A DNA stretch of 40,873 nucleotides from assembly GCA_024690965.1 (NCBI GenBank), contig JAILOG010000017.1, forward strand, positions 1 to 40,873. Reading direction: 5' to 3'. Below, in pieces: positions 9,687-17,487 of the stretch (position 1 is its first letter; every line of letters begins with the position of its first letter). A program made the translations under genes and the position numbers. This DNA comes from Clostridiales bacterium (GTDB lineage Bacteria; Bacillota; Clostridia; Oscillospirales; Acutalibacteraceae). Below the pieces are notes generated by a model that was not told where the DNA came from, did no database searches, and saw nothing but the letters and a program-made list of their open reading frames with translations.

Positions 9687-11195
9687 ATGGTTAAGGCGCT
9701 TTTAGTTGGTGTAAGTGAATACAACATAAACGGGTATACTAATTTACCTTACTGTAAAAATGATATCTTAGAACTGCGCAAATCATTAATATCAGGTTTA
9801 AAAATAAGTCCTGACAATATCACTTTGTTAGGATGTGACAAAACCGTGTATGAAGAGGTTTTTGAGTTGTTATTGGATGATTTTTTAGCTTCGTCCAAAA
9901 AGGATGATATTATAATAATATATTTTTCCGGACATGGCAATAAAGGCGATCTTATTTTCAGCAATAAAGTTCACGCAATTAATGAAACAATTATTAAGAT
10001 TGAATCTTGTTTAGCAAAAAGTAAGATCATTATTCTTGATTGTTGCAATTCCTGTAATTTTATATTAGATGGTGTCGCCCAGTTATCAACTGAAAATTCA
10101 ATTACTGAATTTGTTGGAAAAGGATGTACAATTATGGCTTCTTGTGGTTCTAATCAAACATCAGGCAGTCATCCAAATCGTGATATAAGCTTATATACCA
10201 GTTTTTTATGCGATGCGATAAAAGAACCACTCACTATAAGAGAAGGGAAAAAATCACTTGAAGATATAAATAACTCTATAAAGCTATATTCTAAAATATG
10301 GAATGAACATCATAAAAACCAAATACGAGAACCAATTTACCGTTCTAATATGGGTGGAACAATTTTCTTTGATGCAGAAGAGTATCATCCATATATTAGT
10401 AGGACTATTTACCAAGATAATGAGGAATACACGATTACTGATGTTGAACCTCTTCATCACGCTACAGCCAAAAGATATGCAATAAAAGTTAAACTAAAAC
10501 GACCTTGTACATATGATATGATAGCTGATATAGTTCAAAGAATTGTTTCAACAGCTAAGTATTATGAAATATATAATAATATAAACTTCGAAAAAATACA
10601 TCGAAATAAACCCGCAAATATAATATGGTGTTATTTTGGCAATGACGAAGAAGATATGGTAAATTGCAATTACTTTTGTCGTACCACATGGGTGGATGAT
10701 ACTCAAGATAAAAGCTATTGGTATAAAGATAATAAAGACTCGCTTTTAATCAATGATATTTATATTCAACCACATTCATGGTATGAACTATGCAAGAAAC
10801 TAAGCGAATGCACTATTAGCCGAGAAGAACTGATTGATAAAACAAAAGAATGCACATCAAACCTTATATCCGTTGCAGAAAGATACATACAATTATTTCA
10901 TGAATTTGAGAATAAAACCTTTTCAGAAAATACATTTACCAAATTGGTGCAACCGCTAAATAGAAAACTTGCAAAATGGTATTTTATTCAAGGTGACTTA
11001 CCCGTTGCCCCTATTGAATTACATGATTGGGCTGAAGCCAACATTCAAATAGTAAATACTATTCATGACTTATCCCTATTTTATAATGAAGATAGTATTA
11101 ATACTTGGAACTCCGATAATAAACGTTGGCTTGTACAAAACACCATAGATAAATACACAAAAGAATTAGAAGTATTAAAAAAATTTAATGTTTAG
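9687..11195 (+). CDS. Caspase-like (peptidase C14) protein with unknown C-terminal domain
   Basis: 502 residues, ATG preceded by AGGAGG. The N-terminal 230 residues form a caspase/metacaspase fold: KALLVGVSEY strand, LPYCKNDILEL helix, then the catalytic His in IIIYFSGHGNKG (His83) and the catalytic Cys in IIILDCCNS (Cys120). SGSHPNRDISLYTSFL and FLCDAI match the substrate-side loops of short bacterial caspases. The remaining 270 residues have no motif I know; they are rich in Trp, Tyr and Cys (WCYFGNDEEDMVNCNYFCR) and probably form a sensing or partner domain. It is divergently transcribed from the KAP NTPase and CoiA-like genes. Bacterial caspase-like proteases act as death effectors in several defence systems, so suicide-type immunity is the leading idea (inference). 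Confidence 0.85.
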   Translation: MVKALLVGVSEYNINGYTNLPYCKNDILELRKSLISGLKISPDNITLLGCDKTVYEEVFELLLDDFLASSKKDDIIIIYFSGHGNKGDLIFSNKVHAINETIIKIESCLAKSKIIILDCCNSCNFILDGVAQLSTENSITEFVGKGCTIMASCGSNQTSGSHPNRDISLYTSFLCDAIKEPLTIREGKKSLEDINNSIKLYSKIWNEHHKNQIREPIYRSNMGGTIFFDAEEYHPYISRTIYQDNEEYTITDVEPLHHATAKRYAIKVKLKRPCTYDMIADIVQRIVSTAKYYEIYNNINFEKIHRNKPANIIWCYFGNDEEDMVNCNYFCRTTWVDDTQDKSYWYKDNKDSLLINDIYIQPHSWYELCKKLSECTISREELIDKTKECTSNLISVAERYIQLFHEFENKTFSENTFTKLVQPLNRKLAKWYFIQGDLPVAPIELHDWAEANIQIVNTIHDLSLFYNEDSINTWNSDNKRWLVQNTIDKYTKELEVLKKFNV

Positions 11196-11307
11196 GTCTA
11201 AAGGCATCTAAACACAGAGAAATTATATGTTATACAGCTGTTTTCATTTATAACGGTATTTATCTTACCATATTTTGAACGATGAAACATAATCTATCTA
11301 TGATTTT

Positions 11308-12204
11308 TCAATTCCATTTCATACGCCCTGCTGTCCACTGCTTCTGCCACTCATCCTCGCTTACAATCGCCTCAAACACTGGCTCAAGAAAAATACATAT
11401 ATTTGCAATAACATAATCAAATTCAAGCGTATCGTCTTTAACATTCTTCAAAAAGTGTTTCCAACGTTTCTGCATATCTTCATTCTCGTCAAGTGCCGCG
11501 ACACGCTTAAAACTGTTTCTGTCATACGGAGTACCGCGATGCTGTAAGGTTTCAAAGATAGCTGTTTGCAGTTTCTCTCCGTCAAAGTCAAATGTTTTTG
11601 AAAGATAATAAATGTCATAAAAGTCCTTCATCCTGCCTGTCAGTTCAAAGCGTTGCAGAATAGCATCGAGCTTCTCGGCTATGGTGCTTTCAAGCGAATA
11701 GGTTTTTATTACTGGAGCTTCAAAGTCCGGAAGCTGTGTATTGATTTTGCGTTGTTCCGCTTTTGGTACGATAACATCTCCTACGCCTATATCAACATTG
11801 AATGGTACTCTCACATTCTTTATCTGACCGATAATCTGCGTGCTTATACCGTGATACTTCCTTTGCGGAGAGATCTCTTCAAAGCCTTTAGCAGTCATTT
11901 CAATGTAATCGTTGCCTGTCGGCGTGTCTATAACTTTGCCGATCAATTCTTTTACACTTTCCATTGAATTTGAATATCCGCGAAGCAGAAAATCTACATC
12001 AATAGTCGCTCGGCTTTCAAAATTAGTAAGCGTATAGATAAATAAACCGCCTTTTAAAACAAGGCAATCGTCGTATCCGGATTTTGAAAGTTTTCTCAAA
12101 AATTCTTCCTGCATAAAAAGCTGTAGGCACTGCTGATAACTGATACCCGATGCCTTTGCTTTATTCTTGAGCTTTGCCAAAACGGAAGCCGCTATATCTG
12201 CCAT
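11308..12204 (-). CDS. abiEii: AbiEii/AbiGii-family nucleotidyltransferase toxin
   Basis: About 298 residues. The start ATG at 12204 shares a base with the antitoxin stop (TAATG), which implies translational coupling. The NTase core is visible: LVLKGGLFIYTL, then RATIDVDFLLRGY, holding the paired acidic residues that bind metal in the DNA-polymerase-beta-like fold. SLESTIAEKLDAILQR and GRMKDFYDIYYLSKTF are the conserved C-terminal AbiEii helices. AbiE toxins are nucleotidyltransferases that block growth on phage infection and are neutralised by AbiEi (type IV toxin-antitoxin). The gene converges with the caspase-like gene. Confidence 0.92.
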   Translation of the reverse strand: MADIAASVLAKLKNKAKASGISYQQCLQLFMQEEFLRKLSKSGYDDCLVLKGGLFIYTLTNFESRATIDVDFLLRGYSNSMESVKELIGKVIDTPTGNDYIEMTAKGFEEISPQRKYHGISTQIIGQIKNVRVPFNVDIGVGDVIVPKAEQRKINTQLPDFEAPVIKTYSLESTIAEKLDAILQRFELTGRMKDFYDIYYLSKTFDFDGEKLQTAIFETLQHRGTPYDRNSFKRVAALDENEDMQKRWKHFLKNVKDDTLEFDYVIANICIFLEPVFEAIVSEDEWQKQWTAGRMKWN

Positions 12205-12812
12205 TACAACCACACTCCAATAAAATCTTTTACCCTCTTTTGAACTCTCAAATCCTGTGCGTATCGCATAAGATTTGGGATGTTTTTCTTTGGGTCATTC
12301 ACATAGCCCTGAATCGCTTTATTGAAAATCTCTTTATCCATTTTGTTCATATTTCGCAGAACATCGCAAATCGTACGGTCGCGGTCGTATATTCGCACCT
12401 TGATAGAATCTATTTCTCCTTCGGCTTCACCCACGGTAAGCAAAGCAGGCTCAAGCCTGTAAGCTTTTACGAACGGATAATCAATTTTTGTTCGCTGACG
12501 CGATGTATTTTTATCTATTGCTATATTCCACTGAGCAGGATTTCTGTCGCTGTATCCATAATAGAACAGTGCCGTTTCCATACAAAGGACTGCATCGGGA
12601 AACAGGCTGTTGATAATTAACACTTCACTTTTTCCCTGATCCTCTATCCAGTGGTAATAACCCCATTTGACTTTTTCAATCAGTCCTTCATCAAGCATCT
12701 GCTGGATATCCCTGTAATAAATATTTTCGGCTTTAAGCTGAGCCGTTGTCATAATGAAATCGTATTTTGTAAAAATCTTTTTAAGATCCTTAATATCCGT
12801 TTTCTTAAACAT
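12204..12812 (-). CDS. abiEi: AbiEi antitoxin and transcriptional autorepressor
   Basis: 202 residues, with AGGTGAG upstream of ATG 12812. The N-terminal winged helix (IMTTAQLKAENIYYRDIQQM, then GLIEKVKWGYYHW) is typical of AbiEi. The C-terminal antitoxin domain includes SLFPDAVLCMETALFYYGY and YDRDRTICDVLRN. In studied AbiE systems AbiEi both neutralises AbiEii and represses the operon by binding inverted repeats in the promoter. A matching inverted repeat is present just upstream here (12824-12871). The gene overlaps abiEii by one base. Confidence 0.92.
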   Translation of the reverse strand: MFKKTDIKDLKKIFTKYDFIMTTAQLKAENIYYRDIQQMLDEGLIEKVKWGYYHWIEDQGKSEVLIINSLFPDAVLCMETALFYYGYSDRNPAQWNIAIDKNTSRQRTKIDYPFVKAYRLEPALLTVGEAEGEIDSIKVRIYDRDRTICDVLRNMNKMDKEIFNKAIQGYVNDPKKNIPNLMRYAQDLRVQKRVKDFIGVWL

Positions 12813-12823
12813 GATCTCACCTC

Positions 12824-12871
12824 TGTACTAAACCGCACTCTTGAAATTCATTTATGGTGTGATTTAGTACA
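12824..12871 (-). promoter_or_regulatory. Inverted-repeat operator upstream of abiEi
   Basis: TGTACTAAACCGCAC (12824-12838) and GTGTGATTTAGTACA (12857-12871) are complementary at 13 of 15 positions, with an 18-bp spacer. The proximal arm lies 11 bases upstream of the abiEi start. This is where AbiEi-type antitoxins bind for negative autoregulation. Confidence 0.75.
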
Positions 12872-12922
12872 TTATATTAGGTTTCGATCATAAAGTCAAT
12901 AGAAAGATCAATAAAAGAATCC

Positions 12923-14101
12923 TCAACCTGCCTCTTTTATGCTTTTCGATTGATCAAAGCTGATACCCATATCGGCGAAGTATTCATCCGTCTTGGCAAT
13001 GTTTTCGTTTTGGAAATTTTCAAAAGCGTCGCAGTAGGTGTTCAGGGTTATCTTTATATCCGAATGACCGAGTATGTGTTGAAGCACTTTCGGTTGCATA
13101 CCTGCCTCAATGCACCGTGTCGCAAAGGTATGACGCAATGAGTGGAGCGATACTTTGCCTTTAATTCTCTTATCGAGAATATCATATTTCTCGACTATAC
13201 GCTGAAATTGCATATTAACCTGTGATGTGTTGATCAGTTTGCCGTTACTTTCAAACAGATAATTGTCACCGGCACAGAAAAGGATTTCCTTTATCAGCGG
13301 CAGTACCGTTGCCGAGATCGGAATAACACGATTGCCGTTTTCTGTTTTTGCGCTTTTTGAAACAATCGCTTCACCTTTCTGACCTCTCGACATTGTTTTA
13401 TTGACCAAGATGGTCTTAAAAGTCAAGTTAATGTCGTCTGCTTTTAGGGCATTTATTTCTCCCATTCTCATGCCCGTAAGCATAGAGAGCAACATTTGGT
13501 GTGAGTAGTTTACATCTTCCGTTGTAAGGATATTATACAGACGGATTTCCTCGTCCGTCGTGAGCGCACGCACCTTTTCTCTGTGCTGTGATGATTTCGG
13601 CTTTTTCAAATCATCAATAGGATTGTCACTTATTATTTTGCGCTTGACCGCCTCCTTGAGCGTCTTTTTCAGCATCATATACACTTTGTTTATAACACTT
13701 TGCGACATACAGGTTTCGGAGATCAGGAAGTCTTTTATTGGGGTATAGCTTAGTTCCTGTATTGGCGTGTTTTTAATATATGGACAGCTTTCAATCCTTT
13801 TAAGAGTTTCGATATGTCTGTAATAAGTGCCTTTTTTAATATAGTTCATATTGAGATCGTCTTCAAGCATTAGCCTCGCCAGTTCACACAGCGTAATTCT
13901 GTTCGGCGCAATATATGTTCCGGTTATTATACTGTTTTTAATTGCTGTAAGCTTTTCATTGACTTCTTTTATCGTTTTACCTGTGACACTTCGGCGAATC
14001 GGTTTTCCGAAATCGTCAATTCCAATAACTATTTGTCCTCTGTAACCTGACTTTGTTTTGTAAACGGTACCTTCGCCGTTGACTTTCTTTTTCTTTGCCA
14101 T
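12923..14101 (-). CDS. int: Tyrosine recombinase (integrase)
   Basis: 392 residues, the usual length for Tn916/phage-type integrases, with AAGGAGG ahead of ATG 14101. The N-terminal AP2-like arm-binding domain (GEGTVYKTKSGYRGQIVIG) and a SAM-like core-binding domain precede the catalytic domain. The catalytic residues are present: Arg in LTGMRMGEINAL, HSLRH (His320, Arg323), LGH (His346) and the nucleophile Tyr356 in ITLNTY. The gene lies directly downstream of the excisionase-like gene and abuts the AbiE promoter. It is probably the integrase of the mobilizable element at 12.9-20.6 kb; its distance from both candidate attachment sites is unusual. Confidence 0.95.
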   Translation of the reverse strand: MAKKKKVNGEGTVYKTKSGYRGQIVIGIDDFGKPIRRSVTGKTIKEVNEKLTAIKNSIITGTYIAPNRITLCELARLMLEDDLNMNYIKKGTYYRHIETLKRIESCPYIKNTPIQELSYTPIKDFLISETCMSQSVINKVYMMLKKTLKEAVKRKIISDNPIDDLKKPKSSQHREKVRALTTDEEIRLYNILTTEDVNYSHQMLLSMLTGMRMGEINALKADDINLTFKTILVNKTMSRGQKGEAIVSKSAKTENGNRVIPISATVLPLIKEILFCAGDNYLFESNGKLINTSQVNMQFQRIVEKYDILDKRIKGKVSLHSLRHTFATRCIEAGMQPKVLQHILGHSDIKITLNTYCDAFENFQNENIAKTDEYFADMGISFDQSKSIKEAG

Positions 14102-14136
14102 TTAAAATTCCTCCTTCATAGATTTGTTAATTTGCT

Positions 14137-14176
14137 CGGGCACGGATATTATATATAACACCCGTGCCCGTAACAA
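14137..14176 (-). promoter_or_regulatory. int promoter embedded in a palindromic operator
   Basis: On the minus strand TTGTTA (14171-14176) and TATAAT (14148-14153) are spaced 17 bp, a good sigma-A promoter for int. A perfect 9-bp inverted repeat (CGGGCACGG at 14137-14145, CCGTGCCCG at 14162-14170) straddles the -10 region and spacer. A protein bound there would block the promoter. No T-run follows, so it is not a terminator. Confidence 0.7.
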
Positions 14177-14190
14177 TTGTGCGGCAGCGT

Positions 14191-14451
14191 TTATACTCTC
14201 CGCTGTGACGCCCATTTTATAAACTCAGACTTCATGACCTTAAGATTTTTTCCGCACTTTATAAGCGGAAAATCCTTTCGTCTCATAATTTGCCTTGCTA
14301 CAGGAATTGAGCAGCCCATTAGCGAAGCAACTTCTTTTGTCCCGATAAACTTCATACTGTCATCAAATCCTGTACTTGTGTTACCTGAACTATTGTGTGA
14401 AAATATCATTTTCAATTCTTCGGGTGTCAAATCATCTTTGGTAATTCTCAT
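14191..14451 (-). CDS. Excisionase-like winged-helix DNA-binding protein
   Basis: 86 residues, with AAGGAGG eight bases ahead of ATG 14451. The helix-turn-helix segment KEVASLMGCSIPVARQIMRR and the basic wing CGKNLKVMKSEFIKWASQRR match small excisionase/MerR-like proteins encoded beside integrases. It lies between the ParB-like gene and int, and probably controls excision or int expression. The palindrome over the int promoter is a candidate target. Confidence 0.8.
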   Translation of the reverse strand: MRITKDDLTPEELKMIFSHNSSGNTSTGFDDSMKFIGTKEVASLMGCSIPVARQIMRRKDFPLIKCGKNLKVMKSEFIKWASQRRV

Positions 14452-14466
14452 TCAAATTCACCTCCT

Positions 14467-15318
14467 TCATCGTGAGTCGCATTGTCTTTGCAGATATAAA
14501 TAATGACGATAATGCTCAAGAGCTTTAATGATATAGTCTTCTTGCTGCTTTGCAGTGTATCCTTGCGGGATAACTGAGCGAATACGCTCGGCAGAAATCT
14601 TGACTGTCTCCCTTTGATTCGCCTTCGGTTCGCACATAATGTCATAAATGCTCTCATAATCAAGCTCACCTGCGTTATACGCCTTGTGCATACGAACGGC
14701 TTGCGCATACGATGGTGTATTTTCATTTTCTTCACAAGCATTTAGAACAACATATTGAAGCTCATCGCTAAGAAACGACAACTCCACACCAACTGAAAAG
14801 GCGATTTTTCCTTCGTCCATCATGTCGAGCAGCTCGGGAATTAGATTGGTGAGACGGATATATCTTTGCACTTGCCTTCCACTGTCGGTATCGGAAATAT
14901 CATCTCTGGACTTGTGGCCAACCTGTCCACAAGTTTTACCTTGATGTTCTATTGCTTGAAGTTTAAGCTTATACGCAAATGCTTTCTCCGACGGGAGTAT
15001 GCGCTCACGGTGCAGATTGCTGTCCACGAGCATAATCGCCGCCTCGTCACGGTTAATGGCACGAATAAAGGCAGGGACTTCAGTTATCCCTGCCTTTTGT
15101 GCCGCTCTAAATCTTCTGTGACCTGATATTATTTCGTATTTATTTTCCGCATCTTCAAGCGATCGAACAATGAGCGGTTCCAGTATTCCGCTTTCCTGTA
15201 TGCTTATCACAAGATCGTTCATACTGTCATCATCGAGTACCTTGTACGGATGACCGTCAAACGGTACAATGTTTTCGACCGGTATCAGAACCAGGGCTTT
15301 TGGTTTATTTGTTTTCAT
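14467..15318 (-). CDS. ParB/Spo0J-like nuclease-fold DNA-binding protein
   Basis: 283 residues, with TAGGAGGA before ATG 15318. The N-terminal ParB domain has VENIVPFDGHPYKVLDDDSM, EPLIVRSLEDAENKYEIISG, GHRRFRAAQKAGITEVPAFI and LHRERILPSEKAFAYKLK, the canonical CTPase-type boxes, followed by a KorB-like HTH region (VQRYIRLTNLIPELLDMMDEG). The C-terminal part resembles the remnant at 5442-5820. No ParA gene is adjacent; partition in this element instead seems to use a ParM actin. It may act in element maintenance or transcriptional control. Confidence 0.88.
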   Translation of the reverse strand: MKTNKPKALVLIPVENIVPFDGHPYKVLDDDSMNDLVISIQESGILEPLIVRSLEDAENKYEIISGHRRFRAAQKAGITEVPAFIRAINRDEAAIMLVDSNLHRERILPSEKAFAYKLKLQAIEHQGKTCGQVGHKSRDDISDTDSGRQVQRYIRLTNLIPELLDMMDEGKIAFSVGVELSFLSDELQYVVLNACEENENTPSYAQAVRMHKAYNAGELDYESIYDIMCEPKANQRETVKISAERIRSVIPQGYTAKQQEDYIIKALEHYRHYLYLQRQCDSR

Positions 15319-15342
15319 ATATAAATTCCTCCTATATAATTT

Positions 15343-16752
15343 TTATCTTGCTCCCCGTTCGGAAGCATTGTTGAATACCACTTTGCCATCACGGTTAATC
15401 TTTCTGTACGGTGCTTCCATTGCAAGCTCTTGCTTCAAAAGCTCATACAAGTGCGGGGATTTCTCTCTGATCTTCAGCGCGCGTTTCAAATTCTTTCGTA
15501 ACGGCAGAATGTGTTTGTTGGTTATTTCTGAACGCAGTTTTTTATTCTCGGCAAGAACTTCGGAGTTCGTTTCCCTACGCACTTTGTTTCGGAGCAAACT
15601 GCGCTCATGTTCAAATTCTTTAATTTTTGTTTGTGTGGTTTCAATATACTTATCAAGCTCGGGGATAGTCCGTATGCCTGTATCCCTTAAGAAATTGTAA
15701 TCCTCAATATAGTAAGTCAGGTCTTTTACAAAGTGCCTGAGTTCGACAGACATAATAACAGCGTCTTTAACTTCCTTTATCACTTGAAATGCGTATATCA
15801 AAACAAGAAATAGAAGATCGACATAGATTTCGGTTACATCGTGACTATGCACAATGCTGAATTCAAGTTCATTTACGAAATGTGACAGTAAAACAGATTT
15901 ATTTCTTTTCGGCAAATTGACATTCCAAACGTCACGAATAAAAGCCCAGCCTTGATAATGGTTGTGTTCCAGTCGCCGAGCAATAACGTCTTCCGTGTAG
16001 CCAATATTTTTGAGTCTTACAGCACGCTCCCAGCCTTTACCTTTGACCGACATACGCGTCCAATCAACGGTGTAGCCGAGACCGTATAACTGTTTTTCAA
16101 AGGTTTTCCAGTCATAAGCTGTTTTTAGGCAGTATTCAATGTCCTTTTTGAGCATATCACGGTGTGTCATTTGCCCGTTTTGGTGAACCCAATACTCTTT
16201 CTTTTTGCCTTTTGAGTAAAAGTTGCTGTTTTCCAAAACCGACTTTCCGTACTCACGGCAGACCTCGTCGGATATTTCTCTTAAACGCCTGTGATTGTAA
16301 ATTTTGTTTTGAAAGCGGCTGCCATCTTTAAATGAAATCGGATTGGCAATAAAGTGGCAATGCAGGTTGTCAGTATTTAGGTGAACGGTAATAACAACTT
16401 GATATTTATCTCCCCACATACGTCTTGCGGTTTCCTTACCGATTTCAAACGCTTCCTCGGGCGTTACTTCGCCCGTAACGAAGCTCTGAAATCCGTGCCA
16501 AGCGACAGTGTCCCCTCGACTGCCGAACCTTTTCTGTACAGCGACCATTTCGGCGTAAGCATTACGCTTTGAACAGTTTATGGTATCAACATAAATCTGT
16601 TTATCAGTCTTATCATCGTTCTCAGCATAATGGATAGCGTTATACAGATTTTGGTCAAGATATTCCTTTGCCGTAGTTTTATCCGGGTTTTCGGCGTAAT
16701 CAATAACTTCTTTCAGTCTGTTTTTGACAGGCCAGAGTCCAACTGTTGCAAT
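15343..16752 (-). CDS. MOBP-type relaxase (MobA/pfam03432-like)
   Basis: The relaxase frame opens just after a TGA at 16759-16761, giving a product of about 469 residues. Its first part (ATVGLWPVKNRLKEVIDYAE, then NPDKT) has the motif I tyrosine (about residue 19), the expected nicking nucleophile. HLNTDNLHCHFIAN near residue 125 is the motif III metal-binding histidine cluster. A conventional ATG in frame occurs only at 16548, which would remove motif I. The frame has no ATG, GTG or TTG before it; the ATG at 16757-16759 is in another frame. Either ATT (16750-16752) is used with coupling to mobC, or one base was gained at the start. The C-terminal half is coiled-coil-like. It nicks oriT with MobC. 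Confidence 0.85.
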   Translation of the reverse strand: MATVGLWPVKNRLKEVIDYAENPDKTTAKEYLDQNLYNAIHYAENDDKTDKQIYVDTINCSKRNAYAEMVAVQKRFGSRGDTVAWHGFQSFVTGEVTPEEAFEIGKETARRMWGDKYQVVITVHLNTDNLHCHFIANPISFKDGSRFQNKIYNHRRLREISDEVCREYGKSVLENSNFYSKGKKKEYWVHQNGQMTHRDMLKKDIEYCLKTAYDWKTFEKQLYGLGYTVDWTRMSVKGKGWERAVRLKNIGYTEDVIARRLEHNHYQGWAFIRDVWNVNLPKRNKSVLLSHFVNELEFSIVHSHDVTEIYVDLLFLVLIYAFQVIKEVKDAVIMSVELRHFVKDLTYYIEDYNFLRDTGIRTIPELDKYIETTQTKIKEFEHERSLLRNKVRRETNSEVLAENKKLRSEITNKHILPLRKNLKRALKIREKSPHLYELLKQELAMEAPYRKINRDGKVVFNNASERGAR

Positions 16753-17066
16753 AGCGCATCACCTTCCTCCTTTACCGGATAAACAAGAGAGGCGGTGACA
16801 GCTTTTAATACCGTCATCGCCTCTGCGTTTACTTCGGGAGATATATCTTTGTCGATCAATTCGTCGAGCCGTTTAATCAGCGCAAACACCGCATCATACG
16901 AAACGACGACAGGCTCGTAGCCTGTACCGCGCAGAATCAAATACTCGGTCACAGACAGCCCGCACTTTTTTGCGAGCCGTTCTATTTTATTCTTTTTCGA
17001 TTGATTAAGCCGGATAGTAATTGTAGGTCGTTTTTCCTTTGGTTGCCTTCCTTTAATAAGAATCAT
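16713..17066 (-). CDS. mobC: MobC-like relaxosome accessory protein
   Basis: 117 residues. The basic N-terminus (KRPTITIRLNQSKKNKIERL) and AKKCGLSVTEYLILRGTG are the ribbon-helix-helix region and conserved helix of MobC/BmgA accessory proteins, which bind oriT and open it for the relaxase. Its 3' end overlaps the relaxase reading frame, suggesting translational coupling, and the oriT-like repeats lie directly upstream. Confidence 0.85.
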   Translation of the reverse strand: MILIKGRQPKEKRPTITIRLNQSKKNKIERLAKKCGLSVTEYLILRGTGYEPVVVSYDAVFALIKRLDELIDKDISPEVNAEAMTVLKAVTASLVYPVKEEGDALLQQLDSGLSKTD

Positions 17067-17089
17067 CTCTTTTCAAAAATATTCTGCAC

Positions 17090-17290
17090 GGGGGTCAGGG
17101 GGTGTCCCCTTGAGTTCGGAGAGTTTTACTCTCCGTCGGGAAAACGGTGCAGTACGTTTTCCCTGCTTGCTACGGTGTGCGACTCGTCGTCGCAAGCTCC
17201 ATATCGTTCGTTTCCGTGTGAACACGAAAACTCACTCATTACGCTGCTCCTCCTCTCCCCAAAAAGTCTTGCGACTTTCCGGGGACCCCA
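17090..17290. other. Candidate origin of transfer (oriT)
   Basis: Upstream of mobC lie four inverted repeats in about 170 bp: GGAGAGT/ACTCTCC (17118-17124, 17128-17134), GGGAAAAC/GTTTTCCC (17138-17145, 17156-17163), TGCGAC/GTCGCA (17178-17183, 17189-17194), and a 12-bp stem with a two-base mismatch, CCCCAAAAAGTC/GACTTTCCGGGG (17257-17268, 17273-17284). The region is GC-richer than its neighbours and has no plausible gene. Position and structure fit an oriT; the nick site cannot be assigned by eye. Confidence 0.65.
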
Positions 17291-17487
17291 ATATATTGAC
17301 TCGTTTCATTGCTTATTTATATTGCACACCGATACTTCGGCAAAGCCGTAAAACCGTTATATAATCCGTTTGAGTGCATCGTTTCAATAATTATTGCTAT
17401 GGTTTTGTAAATAATTGGTGGGGGGTCAAAAGTGACAGTCACTACTCTTTTGTATTTTTAAATTGGGTGTTATTTTTGACTGTCACT
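17291..17487. repeat. Spacer with 13-bp inverted repeat beside the parR stop
   Basis: AAAGTGACAGTCA (17429-17441) and its exact complement (17477-17489) are separated by 35 bp. The left copy extends into a self-palindrome, AGTGACAGTCACT (17431-17443). The right copy covers the parR stop codon. On the minus strand the hairpin is followed by TTTTGA, so it could be a long-looped terminator, or the copies could be protein-binding repeats such as a centromere for ParR. The rest of the spacer shows nothing. Confidence 0.6.

Noticed and set aside
17090-17290. CRISPR array
   Set aside because: The repeats are four different inverted stems, not a regular direct repeat with spacers. No CRISPR array or cas gene was seen anywhere in the window.
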